Shown in pieces: positions 1 through 14,600 of a DNA stretch of 64,000 bases. Numbering within the stretch: the stretch's first letter is position 1; each line of letters begins with the position of its first letter. The stretch comes from Strix aluco (lineage: Eukaryota > Chordata > Aves > Strigiformes > Strigidae). A model generated the notes under the pieces. It was not told where the DNA came from. It ran no database searches and saw only the letters and a program-made list of their open reading frames with translations. The stretch spans positions 91,975,994 through 92,039,993 of the forward strand of contig NC_133932.1 of assembly GCF_031877795.1 (NCBI RefSeq), read 5' to 3'. The translations under genes and the position numbers were made by a program.

Positions 1-149
1 CTTCCTTCACAAGTGTTTTTAATCTTTTGACAGCATTTCAAGCCTCTTTTGGTGGTGGTGGTGAAATCTTGAGAGATATTAAGTCCTGTCAATGTCAAAA
101 AGTTTATTTTGTAAGAAGATAAGGAGCCAGACAGGGAAGAGGAGCCTAA

Positions 150-330
150 CAAAGGAAGTATTCCACAGAGGCAGAAGCTGCTTCATGAGCTCATCTCCAA
201 CAGCACATCACAGAATTCACACAAATGAGAGACATTATGAATATTTCAACTGCAAGAAAAGCCTTGTTCCTAACTAGAACTTGCTTACATGCAACAAAAG
301 CCTGCACAACATGCAAATTCTTAGGAAGTT
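150..330 (+). pseudogene. Decayed C2H2 zinc-finger fragment (about two fingers)
   Basis: Not UCHL3: it lies in its intron on the opposite strand. The frame starting at position 92 contains TAHHRIHTNERHYEYFNCKKSL at 200-265. This shows the H-X3-H end of one finger (H39, H43 of that frame), a linker with the T-x-E-R-x-Y-E pattern typical of tandem zinc fingers, and the start of the next finger with one of its two cysteines replaced by Tyr. A TAG follows at 275, after which the frame continues as NLLTCNKSLH, again finger-like. The CXXC of the first finger is absent. With stops and lost ligands it is a dead relic, perhaps from a retroposed or duplicated zinc-finger gene. Limits are approximate. 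Confidence 0.55.
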
Positions 331-3300
331 AAGGTTCACAAACCCCACTCCTCAGACCTACTTGTTTTGTCAACAGCATTAATATGTATTGAAACTGAGA
401 CTACAGCTTTTAAACTGAATTGGGCTACATCCGCCAGCTAATCAACTTCTGCACCAGTAAGTTTAATTAGTGTTCCTACAGTTGGTAAAAAGAAAATCTG
501 TACCATGTTCTCCATGTCAGTTTAATCCATGATTAAGAATGGACAGTATCCCGAGAGTATTACTTTGCTAGACATATGGGTAAAGACAGAGCTTAAAGAC
601 AAGAAAAATAGTGAGATCAGAGCACCCAAAAAAAATCTTTCCAAAATTACTGATAATTTATCTCTCTCTGAAGACCTAAATTTAAGTTCTATGGCCTATG
701 TTAGGCAAAAGTCAAGCTAGATTATCACAATGGTGACTTCTGTGATCAAAAATTAGTGGAATTACAAAAAAGAAAATTCCAAAGGTTAGGGAGCTCTGCA
801 AAACCTAAATTAACTAGATTTTTTCAAACAGTTTTTCCTCCACAAGTTTTTTCTTAAATAAATTGAACAGCATTGCTGCACACCCAATTACCATATTTTT
901 AGAGTGCTTCCTTGAACAAAGTTGGTTGATGCAACATCAATTCTCTGAGTAGGTTTAGCCCACTGTCTAGCTTCAGCCATATTGGTAAAATGTCGGCAGT
1001 CTTAAGGACAGTAAGTTCTTACAATTTTTTTCCCCACAAATTATTGGTTGGACAAAGAAAGAAAAAAAAAAAAAAAGAGCGCCAAATCAGTTTCTCTTCT
1101 GCCTGAGGGAAAGATGTTGAGTGTGAACTCAAGCATCACCTGTCGTGGTCAGCCTACTAAAATGTCAGTGAGCAAACACATGGCTAGAGCCTGCTGCTTA
1201 CTGTCTCTTACACAGATAGTGCAAGAACAGCACTGGAAGCGTTATGGATTAGAGAGATGCAAAAAAAGAAAACAAAAGAAACAAACTTATGACAGTTGGT
1301 TGGTAGAGATGGTAGATGTAAAACTGTAGAAACATTTTGTTACTTTCACTCGTTATTTATTTATTTCTTATATACTTGTTAGTTAACTTCATGGGCTGCT
1401 TTATGGGTGCGAATATCCTCTATAGTTATGTTTCATCCTAGGAATCAGAGTTCCCTCATACAGATTTTAGAGTTAAGCATAAGACCTGGAATAACAATTC
1501 AGAGCAATACTGTATTAATACCTTACTAGTTATTTGCTCAGTATAGAAAGTATAGAAATCAGATTGATGCATGTCTCTGAAACACTGACACGTTAAGTAA
1601 CAGGGCAATGCAATGAGTCAAAGACTAACCAAGTATAATTTCAAAACATTTAACATGATTCTAGTAAGCTCATTTTTACACTTAACTGCATAGGCTGTAA
1701 AGAAGAAAAAGCTATAGCTAATTTTTCTAGGCAACTTCAGCACGTTTACAGGAGACATTACATGCTTGTTCTGTAATGCTAAGCTAAACAAAAATCATCT
1801 TGGAAACAGTTATATAGTTGATTTTATATTCTCCTGAGATGCAAGTGTTTCTTTACAAGACTATGGATTATTCAGAAGAAACACTGAGGAATATGGGCTA
1901 TTTAAGAAAAAAATCCCACCATATGTTCTTGGCAGGAGCGAAAGGGAAGCTCCTTTATGTTTCTTCTCTAACAATAAATTGTAATGCCCCAGGGAACCAG
2001 AGATCTTTGAAAGTTCAAGTTTTATAGCAGTTGAGAACAGAGTGCATTGATTCTACTTAGTTCTTGCCAATGTTAACGACTGTTACTGTGATCAAAGTCT
2101 AACTTAGCGCATTCCAAGCAAGATTATAGTTCTCAAGGCACACTAAACAAGTTTACAGAGTACAGTTCGCAGTTATGGTTTGAGTTAAGGAAGAAATCAA
2201 GCTGTGGTAGCTTTTTTCATGGCTGCCAACTTCAATCCATGTTAAAAATATTCCTGATCATGCTTGTGAACAAACAGTATATCTAAGTAAACGTACTGAT
2301 GTGCACAAGTATTTCAGGTTTTTTTGTGAACATCTGAGACGAGTTCTCACTTGTGAATTTTATACTGAGAGTCAAACACCAGTTTTCATTTTCAAAGGCT
2401 AAGTTTCCCACCATCAATATTTTTGATAGAGGTCTAATGAGGTGAAAGAATGTTGGTTTTATTTGAAGTGGCAGCTCAGATGCAGCACCTCAGTCTGCTC
2501 AATTCTGAGCCTCATTTAGCCCAACATATAGTTCTAGTAGCCAAAGCTGTCAGTTGGTAAATAGCGTACTAAAAAAACCCCAAACAAACAGAAGGCATTA
2601 CAGAACCAAAGCAGTATTTTCTGTGCTCCCCCAAAATAGCTGATATAGTTTATATTCCAGTTGTTTTCTTCTTCCATAATAACTAGTAACTGAAACACTA
2701 GGTTAAACTTCATTTAGTTGGACATTCTCAACTGCCTCTAAAGAAGAGGGGAAAAAAACAGGAATTTGAGAGCTCCTCATTTTCTCCTAAGAATTCAGGC
2801 CATGAGCAAAATCAAAAGCTCTTACTATTCTCTAACCAATATCTAATGCAGGTATTTCAAGTGGCCATTTCACTTGTATTTCTTTGCTTGATTGAAACAT
2901 TATTTTGAGCTATGCTGTAATAACATTTAAAGAAGTAAACTTCCCAAAGACCACAAATCACGTTCTAAGCAGTACTGCATAAACCACGCTAAAACTTCCC
3001 CGTCCAAAAAAATTTCAGTCTCAAACACAAAAGTGGTTCCATATGCCACAAGTACTGCAAGACATAATAAAAAGTTCACTCTATCATTTGAACTTTATAA
3101 CAAAAAGTGATATGGAAAGCCCTGTGTCAGCAGTTAGTGATACCTTGATGTTGCACAAACAGCCTGCCAATTACTTCACACCACAACTATTTGAGTATTT
3201 GCTGTCCACAGCAGCAAAAGCTGATCTACGTCTAGTCTGTTAAGCCTTCTCCTCTCTTCCCAGGAGTGTGCTTCTAACACCTCTATGCCAGCATTAGCTC

Positions 3301-4327
3301 CTACAAGGCTATAGGATGAGCTGTTTCAGGAAGCTGTTTGGGAAGCTGATGGAAGACAGAAAATATTGTAGGTAATCTGACAATCGAGAGTTATTTCAAC
3401 ACAGACAAACAGAGCTGGTTAAAACTTCAGATACTATTACCAGAAGAGTATCTGAACAAGAGTTAAGCATGTCAAAGCCTTTAGAAATGCAGAAATTGAA
3501 TACAGATTATTCTCTAGATCTAATTCCTTGACTAAAGGCCAATTAATCTTTTTAAAAGCCCTTTATATGATACAGCTTGCCATTTCCCTTACTGTAGACT
3601 TGAGCTATAATGAAGTATAGTTGCAAAGTAGTGGATAGGGATGTCAGTAATACAAGAGCAGAACAAAAGTATCTTACTACTCACATTATTATATACACAT
3701 ATTAAAAAGGTCATTTATTTCAAGTACAGATAATATTTTCTACCTGGAATAACTTCACTCAAACTATCACAGCATATCATTGTTTGATTGAGTTAAACAA
3801 CTTCTACTCGTTTATTTCTATAACAAGTATGCCCCCTTTCCTACTCTCTCAGAAAACTATACAGTAACTTTTTATTATTAATGAAAATGAGTAGGTAGGA
3901 TACAAAGTTTAAGTTTCTTCCTCAACTCCAAATTCAAAACGGCTATTTGCTATGCAAAAGACTCTAGATCTGGAAGTGTCTCATGTAAAGACATGTTTTC
4001 CTGTTTTCAAAAAAAATTCTCCCCTCAGATTTTCTGATCTGTTACCTGAAAATAGTTAGTATCGTTTTGAAAGAAAGCAACTCAAGATAGTAATACAAAT
4101 AAGTTATATATGAACCTAACCCTGATCAGTACTATTAATTTCTACCTTTCCTCCCCCAGATTTTGCTGTAATTTCTTCATTACTGATCACTGTGGATTAG
4201 ACAGCTAATGTGGATGCTTTAGCATCCAAAAACTGTATTGTCTCTAATATTTTTGAAGGATTACAGGGTTTGGGGGTTTTTGGTGATTTTTTTATTTGTT
4301 TAGTTTTCTTATAAGAGGGTATCAGAA

Positions 4328-4757
4328 ATGTTAAGATGTATGGTAGTAGAGGGTTTCAGCAGTTATGAACTGCTGAAGGAGGCACGGGAAGAACAAAAAG
4401 AAAAAGATAAAACCAAATGCAAAACAAACAGAAAAACTCAAACACTGCTCAGTATGAAGCCACAATATAAAGACCAGCTTAAAAGTGTGTGCAGTTTCTG
4501 CAAAGAAGCAGGTTATATTTTCCACATCTTCAGACATCCTAGATATTATAAACAAAAGTATAAGCTCAGCAGAAAACTTGTGAAAGAATAAAGAGGATCT
4601 TCAGTAGCTGGCAAGTATTCTAGTCTCAGCAGTAGCTGCCTTTCAGGAGCTATCACACAGAAAGGAGAGCAAACTGGATCCATGAAGCTTTATCATAAAG
4701 ACATAGATCTTTTTTTGGCAGCTTTGGATATGAAATACCTGTCACTTGAGAAGGGGT
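4328..4757 (+). pseudogene. Possible endogenous retrovirus gag nucleocapsid relic
   Basis: An 87-codon open frame (4328-4591). A highly charged Glu/Lys stretch around residues 17-35 is followed by a motif with exact retroviral zinc-knuckle spacing, C-X2-C-X4-Y-X4-F, in the context CSFCKEAGY. The usual His and last Cys are replaced, so it could not bind zinc. A charged stretch followed by a single knuckle beginning C-X2-C-K-E recalls gammaretrovirus-like Gag. After a TAA at 4589-4591 the same frame stays open for about 55 codons to 4757. No protease, polymerase or LTR was recognised nearby. It may be coincidence. Confidence 0.25.
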
Positions 4758-5381
4758 AAGCATCAGCAGCATAAAGTTTAACAGAAAGACTGTTACAAGA
4801 GTCTTACATTAATTGCTCTCATTATCGTACTGGAACATGGGACCAGAATCAAACCACCCTTGAGACCCCTGAAACCAACACCACACTTCTTTTCACATCT
4901 ATTCACAGATCTTACTGCTTGCTATTAAAGTAGTTTTAAACAGACCTACATTTTTTACACATATACCCACAGAAGTGCTTTATCTAATTATTTGTTTTAC
5001 TGTAGCAAAAAAGTGAGCCATGGAGCCACAGAATCCATGAGTCTTAACACAGAACTTGGACCATACCTGGTCCGAAACCTGACCTGAAAGATAAGCCCAA
5101 ATTTACAGTCCTTTTAATCTGCAAACCTGAAATGAATTAGCAAAATCAAAACTGGTTAACTGTTCTTAAAATCTAATCTCCAAAAGAACAAAAAAAATTC
5201 TCTATTTTTAAGAAAATATTGAAGCTGTTTAATAAAAATTCAGTAAACTTAATTAAAAACCTCACATATTTTAACATAAAAAACCTTCCCAAAATACTCA
5301 GTTCTAATCTAGTCTATAGATGGCCTATAAAAGTTTTAAATGCAATACCAAGAATTATATAAAACGGCTAGGAACACAGCC

Positions 5382-5401
5382 TTTTTTTTTTTTTTTTTTT
5401 T
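5382..5401. repeat. 20-nt T homopolymer
   Basis: Uninterrupted T run in UCHL3 intron 6. No attached element recognised. Confidence 0.95.
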
Positions 5402-8400
5402 CTTTTGGAAGTAGGCAAATTAATCATGGCCTTCAAACTTGGAAAGCCTGTTAAATCACCCATCAAGGCACAACACCACAACACTCTATAGCTCTCAGCT
5501 TCAATCCATTTTCTTAGCAATTCATCTTAATGCTTAATCTATGGAGATCACACATTAATGATACAACCACTAACTGGAATGTAGAATCTGCCAGTCCACT
5601 AATTTTTTTTCAAATACAGCTTTTCCTAAAAACGTAAGAAATTAAAATAAAAATAATTGGAATACAGATTATTCTAAACCAGAAACAAATCCTACCCACT
5701 GGACAAGATGAACAGATGAAATACACAGATACCAGAAAGATAGCATTGCTTTACTCTATTAATACTAACTTTTTATTTGTAGATAGACTTGCTTTATTTC
5801 AAGGTTTGAAATATGCACATACACAGAACAGAAACAAAAGCAGAAAATCCACTCGCATATTGTAAAAATCAAGTAACAGTTGAGATGGCTTAGCAAGACT
5901 GTCAAGGAGCAATCAACAAATAAAGGCTTTACTTAGAAGCGTTAAAGGCTGAATCCTCAAAGATCTGAGAAATCAGAGCCCAGTAGAAAAAACCTCAGAG
6001 GACAACCTGTCTGTATTCCTTGCTATTTTTAAACCTTCCACATGTCAAGATTTCAGAAAATTTTACTTTTATCCCATAATATTGATCTATGGTGTGGTAG
6101 TGTGTTTTGCATAGGGAGGGAAAGAACGGCATCTTGAGAGCAAGTACACAGTTTTTTAACCAAATCAGCAAGGCCATACATCTCACTTTTGGAAGTTAAT
6201 TCTGTCTAACACAGTTGAGCTTAAGCAACATTTTCAGAAGGAGTAGACAGTAGTATGCAATATTTAGATAAGGCACAGAACTACCCACAGAGCAGGCTAA
6301 CCTTAGAAAGCACACAAGCCGAGTTAATCATCCTAAAAGAGCAGGACTGCATGTTTTTTCAATCTTTAATTTTGTAGGACACCTGGAAAGGACTTTCGCT
6401 TGCAAACTACAGCACCGACTATCATTAAGCAACTACATAAGCCACTTCATTCAAAGGAAAGGTTTCTACGCAAAATGCCCTTGCTGTTTGGGGCGGGAGA
6501 AGGTGGGGAAAGAACAAAAAACCCAACAGAGTCAAAGGCAGGCAAACAGTTCCTTTCCAGTGCTCTGAAAGGAACTTTAAGTTCTCAGGAAAGTAACTGT
6601 AACAATAATGGATACACAGGAGGAATGGTATTCTCTTCTCTCTTGCTCCAAAGGTGCTGGAAATTATCAACTTACCCTGCAGGACAAGTCAACATCCTTG
6701 TATGACCTGCATATGCTAACTTCAGCATCTTCAAGTGCATGCTGTTCATCAGTACCTCCACCACTACATGAAGAGGTATACAGCAACATTCAAAACGTAC
6801 CATTGGAAGGAAAAAGACTAGGAGATTAACTCACTCCAACCCTCAGTTACGCTTCTCAGCATATTCACCTGTCAGATTTTGTTTTGCTTAAAAAGAATTG
6901 TACTTTAAAGTAAAGCAATTCCTCTGTACAGATGAAAAGGGAGGCTTTGCTGCCAATTTAACAACACTATGGTAGGACAGGATCTTCAGGCAATTAGATG
7001 TTCCAGTAAAATAACTTTTTTATTTCTTCCCTCCTTGGTTGACAGATCAGGACTATTCTGAAAAATGGTCCTAGGACATGTATTCAGACATTGTACTATT
7101 TCAACTTTGGAAACAGAAGGACAAGAAAAAGTTATTTTACCAGTCTAAGGAATATCCGTATTGAATTACTTCCAGATTCGGTTATGCAAAATGGAATAAT
7201 AAATATTTGGCAAGGAAACTACCTATTCAATATTTGTGTTTAGAAATGGTTGCTAAGACAATCTTGTAAATTTTTATTCTGAAAAAAAGTCTTCTTCTTT
7301 CCACACAATTATTAATCTTTTCTACTGTGGTTATCTTGATCAGGAAACAAATTAATGTGTAAACGTTCAAGAAGTTAACTGTCTCATATTAGGAGATTTC
7401 ATCACCACTTAGATGCTTCCTGAATGTTTACAAAGACTCTTAGGAACTGTATAGCCCTTGCATTTTCTTTCCCTGTCATTCCATAATTTCTGCCAGAAGA
7501 AACCATAGACAAACCATTCCCTGGATGACTGTCACAGTACATCAAAACACCTGAAGAAGTTTTTCTCTTTCACAAGGATCTTAGGAAAAGATTCACTCTT
7601 CAGCAACTTGTGGGAATCATCTTCACAGTCTCTCTCTTACTGAGCTTGCCAAGAATATCCAGAAAAGGACTCATTTGTTAAGAAAACAGACCAGATTTTT
7701 TGGAATCTCTCACATAGAAAACAAAGAAAATATGGATTTGTTATGATGTTTCTTCTTGAAATATAGAACCTTGGTTAATTTAGAGAAAGAGATAAGAAGA
7801 AATAGTAGGGTTTTTTTTTAAAAGAAAATATCACAAAGGAAGATGACTATCTATAATAGAAATAGTTAAAACAATTATCTTAATTTTCATTTCCAGATGG
7901 TGGGAAAAGGGGGAGCAGAAAGGACTCCTTTGCTTTCTCCTGCATTGTTTAGAAGACACTATACAAGCCATAAGAAGAAAACCTCAGCTATGGTACTCAA
8001 AAAAAAAAAAAGCAAGCAGATGAGTCACTGAAGTCACAGCCAAACAAAGGAGGGTTCCTCTCTTTGTCAAACAAAGCAGTGCTAGCAACGATCTAATCAA
8101 TTTTCTTTTTGTGGAACAGATACTGAAATCTGAACTGGAAAGATGGAAAAAACTGCCATAGTATGACTGATGTAGAAAATACACAATGGCAAACCTAGTA
8201 TGGTATCATTTCTTTTCTTGCAGTAAAACTTTTCAGACTCTCATAAAACGTTTGTTCCACTTGTATGATTACTATGGATCTTACAGTCTCAGCTACTAAC
8301 CTCAATTTTCATTAAAAATATTATTACTGGCTGGTTTACTCTGAAATGAAGCTTGAAAAGATCATTCATGTTATATAAAATCTTAAAAAAATCTAAACCA

Positions 8401-8642
8401 AAACAAACAAACAAAAAACCCAAACAGCCCCAAAGCAAAACCCCACAAACAAGCTTCAAGTCTGGTTTCCCCCTCCAACAATGCCACTTGATTTTGTGCC
8501 CTGATTTTTGACTAATGACACAACACTGCAAACCAAGCAATAATCTCCGTTTCACTGTAAACCTTTAATATAGATTGTTTTCATTTCAGTTATATTCAAC
8601 TCAAAGTAGTTATTAACAAAGATTTTTTTTAAAAATGAATAC

Positions 8643-8690
8643 CTCAGTCTGACCTTCATGGGCACTGGATTCATGAGTGACACGAATAGC
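8643..8690 (-). CDS. UCHL3: UCHL3 coding exon 6 (crossover loop)
   Basis: 16 codons, [16 protein letters not shown], phase 0 on both sides, acceptor TTTTAG and donor GTATTC. These residues form most of the flexible loop that crosses the active-site cleft and restricts substrate size in UCH enzymes. The exon ends at residue 158, eleven residues before catalytic His169. Confidence 0.96.
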
Positions 8691-11600
8691 CTAAAATTAA
8701 AACATATTTCAATCAGACTTTAAATGAGAGACTTCAGTGTTTTAAGAATCACTGTATGCTCTTCGTTTTATCAAATACCATAGATGTAACTATTTTTGTT
8801 CAGTGTTTGTAATAAGTAAATAAAAAATAAACAAATAATCTCCACTTCCAAAGATCTCGGAAGACCAATATTTCTGTTTCATCACAGTCAATTCAAATCA
8901 AATACCTAACAGTTTGTAATGGCATTTTTACACACAGAAAACACTACAGGCAAGTGTTTTTGTTATGTATCACTTCTCGAGCAGACAAAATACTTTAGAT
9001 CAGACATCTTGTGTCCAACATTTCTACAGAAAATGTCATCTAACTTCTAATGTTTCTGTTTGTTACTACTTCCCTCAGCCACGTGTTAACACCCTTATTC
9101 CTGAGGGCTTCACAGTAAATTTAAATTGAACTCAGACTTGGAAATCATCAAGGTTTTAATTTTGAGGGGGGACTGTCATTACCATCAGGAGCAACACCAC
9201 CATTCTCCCCTTCCACCACTGGCCAGATGTTTCTGCTGCATCCTGTCAGACAGCGCTAACGATCTGGCTAACCACACTATCAGCTAGCTCATCTAATTGG
9301 TTGGGGTGGTGGGGAAAGGAGATTATATTTCAGCCAAATCAGCTCTTTGTGTGCGCCAAACAGCTAGAGCCAAAGAGAGATGACTAGAAGGCACAAATGA
9401 AAGGAGGCAGAAGGACCATCATTTCAGCAATAGCCCCAGAACAGTTTAAGTTGACCATTAAATTGGATCCTGAACCCACCAAAAAGGTTACGCACACATT
9501 TCTCATCCTCTTCAAAGTAATTTTAAACTAAGACAGTGAATTAATATGGATGAAGAACATTGACAAGATCCATTCTGCTGAGTGAGCTATGGGCAGGCAG
9601 AAATACTTTAAACTACCAACTACCAAAGCAAGGTTTTCTTTGTAGCAACTGTCTGATCACAAGCTCACATATAAAATCGAATTATTTAAGTGCTTCTCTG
9701 GATCAAGTCCTAAGGACAGTACCTACTCATGCAAGTAATTCTCATATCATTTTAAATAAAAGTAAAAACCACATCATACTAACTTCGTAAGTTTCTAGAT
9801 ATTTGGCCCTCTCTTCAGGAGTCATAGATAATGAATCTTCTAGGAACTTTTTCAGTGAAGAATTAGTTTCTTAAAAAAATAAAAAAGACATAATTAGAGT
9901 CATGCTTTAACTCCAACTTCATCTAAAGCTTATATAGTGCTTATATCCAATGAAAGGTTTAAAGATATTATTACATCATATCTTTAAGACACTGAAGGCT
10001 GATTGCAGGAGGAATTGCCACCTGCTGAAGTTTGCAACATTTCATGTGCTTTAGTTCATGGATTGCTATGAAGTAGTGTTTTTATAATTATAGGTAGAAA
10101 AGCTCTTTGAATAGAGATCGTCCTTTATGAATGGTTATATTTAGAGAAAATAGTACAAAACATATCCTTCCCTCCATGCCTCCCCACACTTAAGGAAAGA
10201 AGGAAAAAGCCAGCAAAAACCCACCCTAACAAAAAAACTTACCAAAGTTCATTTTATCTCTGTTGTTTGCAATAGCATGAATTAGACCAATTGTTCCACA
10301 AGCATTGTTAATGGTCTGCTTCATGAAATACACGGATGACTTGACATCTTGTCCCTTTGCTTTTATTCTCTCTTCTTCTTCTGTTCTGAAGGTTTCATAC
10401 TAGAAGGAAAGTTACAGACATTCACAAATAGTACAGATAGATACTGGCTACATTATCCTAGCAAAAATGAATTTTTAAAAAAGCAGCAGCTAACTAATAA
10501 AAAACAAAACTCAACTTGTAATTTGAAATGCTTAACATATGTGGTCTGACAAGTATATGTAAACTTACTCAAGTGAAGAGCTCTATATTGTTTCTTAAAC
10601 CAATGCCTTGTCACTAGCCAAAAACCAGTCACACTTGAAACATAATTTTGAAATTTGTGTTCTCTAACATAATTTCAAAATTTTCAAAATATTTCCTTGA
10701 TCTGAGCATCTGTCATCGTTTCTCTTAAATCCAACAAAAAGCTTTTAAGGACAGAAGTCTCAAAACACTATCAAGCAAACCATAATACTTCAGGTGTTTA
10801 ATCAGCATGAAGCATTCTTACAAGTTTCATTTTCATATTTCATTTTTTCCAGGAATATAAAGTAAGATTTATATAGTGCTGACAGCTTCAAAACAGGCCC
10901 TTCAAAGGCCATATTCATTAAGTTAATGTTTATTTTCTATAATAAAAGAAATAATTTAGTTTAAACAATCTAAAGGACTTGTTTTGTAAAAATCATAATT
11001 GACTAAAATCTGTTATACTGTGCAACAGTATGTTGGTTTTGTGGGGGTTTTTTTGTGGGTTGTGGTTTATTGCTTCTTTGGAGGGGTCGGGTTTTTTGGT
11101 TTTTTGTTTGGTTGGGGTTTTTTAAAATTATTTTAAGATTTTCATCTCAAACGGAAAAAGAACAAGAGAAAACTGCAAGTATTCCACCCAACACTCTTCC
11201 TTCTTCCTCCCTTGCCTCTTTTACTAGGTACTTTTGCAGATAAAAAAAATATTGAAGTAGATGGGCTTTTTATACAAGTATGACAAAAGTAAAGTTTGAA
11301 TGCAGAATGTTTTCAACCCTTCCTGAAAACCCATGAGAAATTTCTCAGACTCTATGTACCATCAGTGACAAACAAACAAGAAATTTTTCCAGCATCACGA
11401 TTCCACGCTTGCAGCTCGTCTGAATGCTCTGAATGGTCTAAGTAACATCAAGAGCATGTAGAAAGCATTTTAATTTGACACCACTTATCTACATGTTAAC
11501 AAAAATTGATTTAATTGAGAAAAAAAATTAATAGAGCATAATAGGACAAAAGTTCAGATTAGAGAAGGTAAACAACATAGCTGCCATTCACTCCCTGCCA

Positions 11601-14600
11601 ATCAAAATAAACTCCATGGCAAAAATAAATATATAAATGTTGAGAATACTGAAAATATGATTTTGAGCAAGGGTTAGACCAGATCACCTCAAGAGGTCTC
11701 TCCTAACCCGAGCTATCCCATGATGTGTATTCACTGAACAATGCCCAAAATGCTCAATGCTCACACTGTTCACTCTGCCTAGAGCGAAGAGCCTACAATG
11801 CAGGCTAAGCAAGTAATTGACCTTTAAACTGAACAATAACCCTAAGATTATGTGTATGCTAACAAGAGTATCTTGCCCTAAAAGCAAGTTCAAGCACATA
11901 GATATATAGGAAATATGAAAGAAAGGAACTTCTGGACAGAACAAAAATATGATAGAAAAGTGTTTACAAAGGCAGCAAAATTAATTAAGAGGCACACTTT
12001 CATAAACGTAGACACAAGCAAGAAAATAAATAAATAATAAATTAAATAAAGGTAGAATATAACAGGCCATTTGAAAAGGAGACCAAGGAGAGGAAAAGTA
12101 CTCCAGAAATACGAAATAATGCTCAAGAACCTTGTGGATTCCACACTGAACAACAAAAGCTTCAGAACACTGGGACTTCCCATGAAAGATTCAGCCTTCA
12201 CACACTCAGGCTAAACAGTTGATAGCAACACTTGTGTCCCTGATGTTTCTGAAGGATTATCATGCTGGAGAAAATCTCAAATATTTGGCTGGTGGTCAAA
12301 TTTGATTGATCGATGCAACAGAGCACATGCTGTTTCTCTGGTTCCATTTGTCATATGCTTCTTCAGGATGAAATCAGATACACCTTCTGGAACAAGAAGG
12401 TTGTTCTTTCCCATGGGATGATGCTCCTGTAGCATGATCCAAGAAAGGAAGTTTGCACAGGCAGGGAGGCAAAAGAAAAGTGACAGTCACAGAAGGAGTG
12501 CTCAGACCTGTAGCTCAAGCAGCCAGACAGAAACCACAGCATACAAACAACGTCTCAAAGGTGACAGAAAGGAAATTTCCTCAAGACAGGTGAGGACAGT
12601 TAAGGGTTTGCTTAAATTCAAAACTATCGAGGTGGCACAAATCAAGCCTGATTAAAAGACTGCCTACATAGCTGTTTTGGAGAAACTGGGAATGCAAAAG
12701 TTTACAGGACCTAATGAGTAAGAGGACTGACCAAGTCACTCTCCTCTCTATTTAAACACGTTTTGTTACAGAAGTTAAGCTTTAACAGCTAACTGCTTTC
12801 TCCTTAAGAAACCATATGTTCTTTTTGAGAGGCATTAAAAGGAAGAAGTCTGGGCACATTCACTTCAAACTTTTTAGCTGACCTCATGACAGTCACGTAA
12901 GATTTTTATAAATTGAAAGATCAATATGAATCATGCATTTCAACCTACATAACACTTGAAGGAGATCTATAAGATAGATGTCTTCTCTATGTAAAAGCAT
13001 ATGACGACACAAAATATGCAGACTTGAAGATTTAACCAAACCAAGTATTTCACAGTCTAACATAGAGGAAGAAGTGGGGGGATTCTCTTTGATCTTTGAG
13101 ATATGCCCCATCTGTCCAACAAGCAAAAGCCATATTGGTACTGATGACTGAACTGAAAGTGGATTGAAGTTTGGTATGAAAACTCAAAAAGTAGTTGCAT
13201 TTGACATAGTCCAACCTACCTCTTACTTTCCTTATGCTAATGTAGCTTTCTGCTAAAAGTAGCAGAACCAAGCCATTTCACAGTGCATACTTACAAAAAA
13301 AAAAAAAAAACAACCCACCTTAAATTGTCTGTAATAGAAAAATGTTAAGTGCATTTCTCTGTGCTTCCACATTGGCTTTTCCCACTCCAATTTGAAAAGA
13401 AATTGGAAATACACATGTAAGGTTATCAAAAGAAGGTTCTGAAGGAAACATTTTGTTGCTGTTTTTAATTAAGAAGTCTCTTGAATAAGGTTTGAGACTC
13501 ATCTTGATTCTATTATGACACCAAAGTACAAGATCCAAACTGTTCGTTCCCATTTCATTTACAACAAAAGTGATTAGCTGATTATTAAACAAACATTTAC
13601 CTTTTCTGTTATTGGAAAGAGAAGTAGCACTGCACAGACAGGTCTTGGCACCATGCTAAGCAGTTCTGGTTCCATACCATAAACATCTACAAATTGCCAG
13701 TCAGGATGTATACCTAACTGTTTGAGAAACTGGAAAAGAAAAAAAGAGAATAATATTAAATGAGTACACTCATACACCTATCTTTTTAGCAGCATAACAG
13801 AGTACTTATGTGAAACACATTGCAATAACCTGTACTTTCCAAAATTTAAGGAGAACAAATGAGATTCAAGTTTTAACAAATAAGGCTGAATAAATCATAG
13901 GGCTAACAAAGACACACAAAATCCCCATTTTTTTTTATTTAAATAGATTTATGAAATGAATGTCAAAACAATCCCAGCACTATTGTCTAAAGCATTACAG
14001 CATTTCAGCCATTTTGCAAGTGTTTTATCACAAAATAGAAAAGTACTGAATATTCACTTAACTAGAAATTATGGGTCAGAGCACACATGAATAAACTTAT
14101 GATATTGATGCCATGAGTACTTCAGAATACCTGACACCAGTGCTCATACTGGAGCTACTGGGTTTCAGCAACTCAAAAAACTGTCATCTTCGATGGCCTT
14201 TTGAGAAAAGAGACACAAGATACGTATTTTAGTAGGCGTATCTTTCTCATTTACATGAGAAAACCTTTCAAACTATGATGGAGTAATATATTTTGAAGTA
14301 GACAAAGATTAAGTGTCAGACAATAATCATGAATCTTCAAGTAATTCTCAGTTGCTTCTTTAGATCTTCTGAACAGCATCTAAGCCAAAGGCTTTCTTAT
14401 CATCTTTCCTATACTACAGCTTATGACACAATACAAAAAGTGATTTTGGATCTTTTACCTCACATTCAGCCACTTAAGAAGGAAAGAGAGTCTGTAGTAC
14501 CTACCAAGCTTTGACAACCTTAGCCTACAATTGGGTGCTCACTTTTTAATCAGATATTCTTCTACTCAGGTGAGTTATGTGCCACAACAATAGCTGGAGA

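Larger units (their letters stand above)
1..8642 (-). other. UCHL3: UCHL3 intron 6 (partial; runs off the left edge)
   Basis: AT-rich intron with no UCHL3 exon: I looked for the segment continuing after the crossover loop and for the family's C-terminal end on the minus strand and found neither. It holds a decayed zinc-finger fragment near 150-330, a possible Gag zinc-knuckle relic at 4328-4757, a 20-nt T run at 5382-5401 and several A-rich or T-rich tracts with C or G interruptions (2573-2595, 4264-4312, 8390-8455). Nothing else was recognised. Confidence 0.8.

Noticed and set aside
1-8642. Remaining UCHL3 exons carrying His169 and Asp184
   Set aside because: No minus-strand segment matching the family C-terminal third was found, so they are placed left of the window rather than declared lost.
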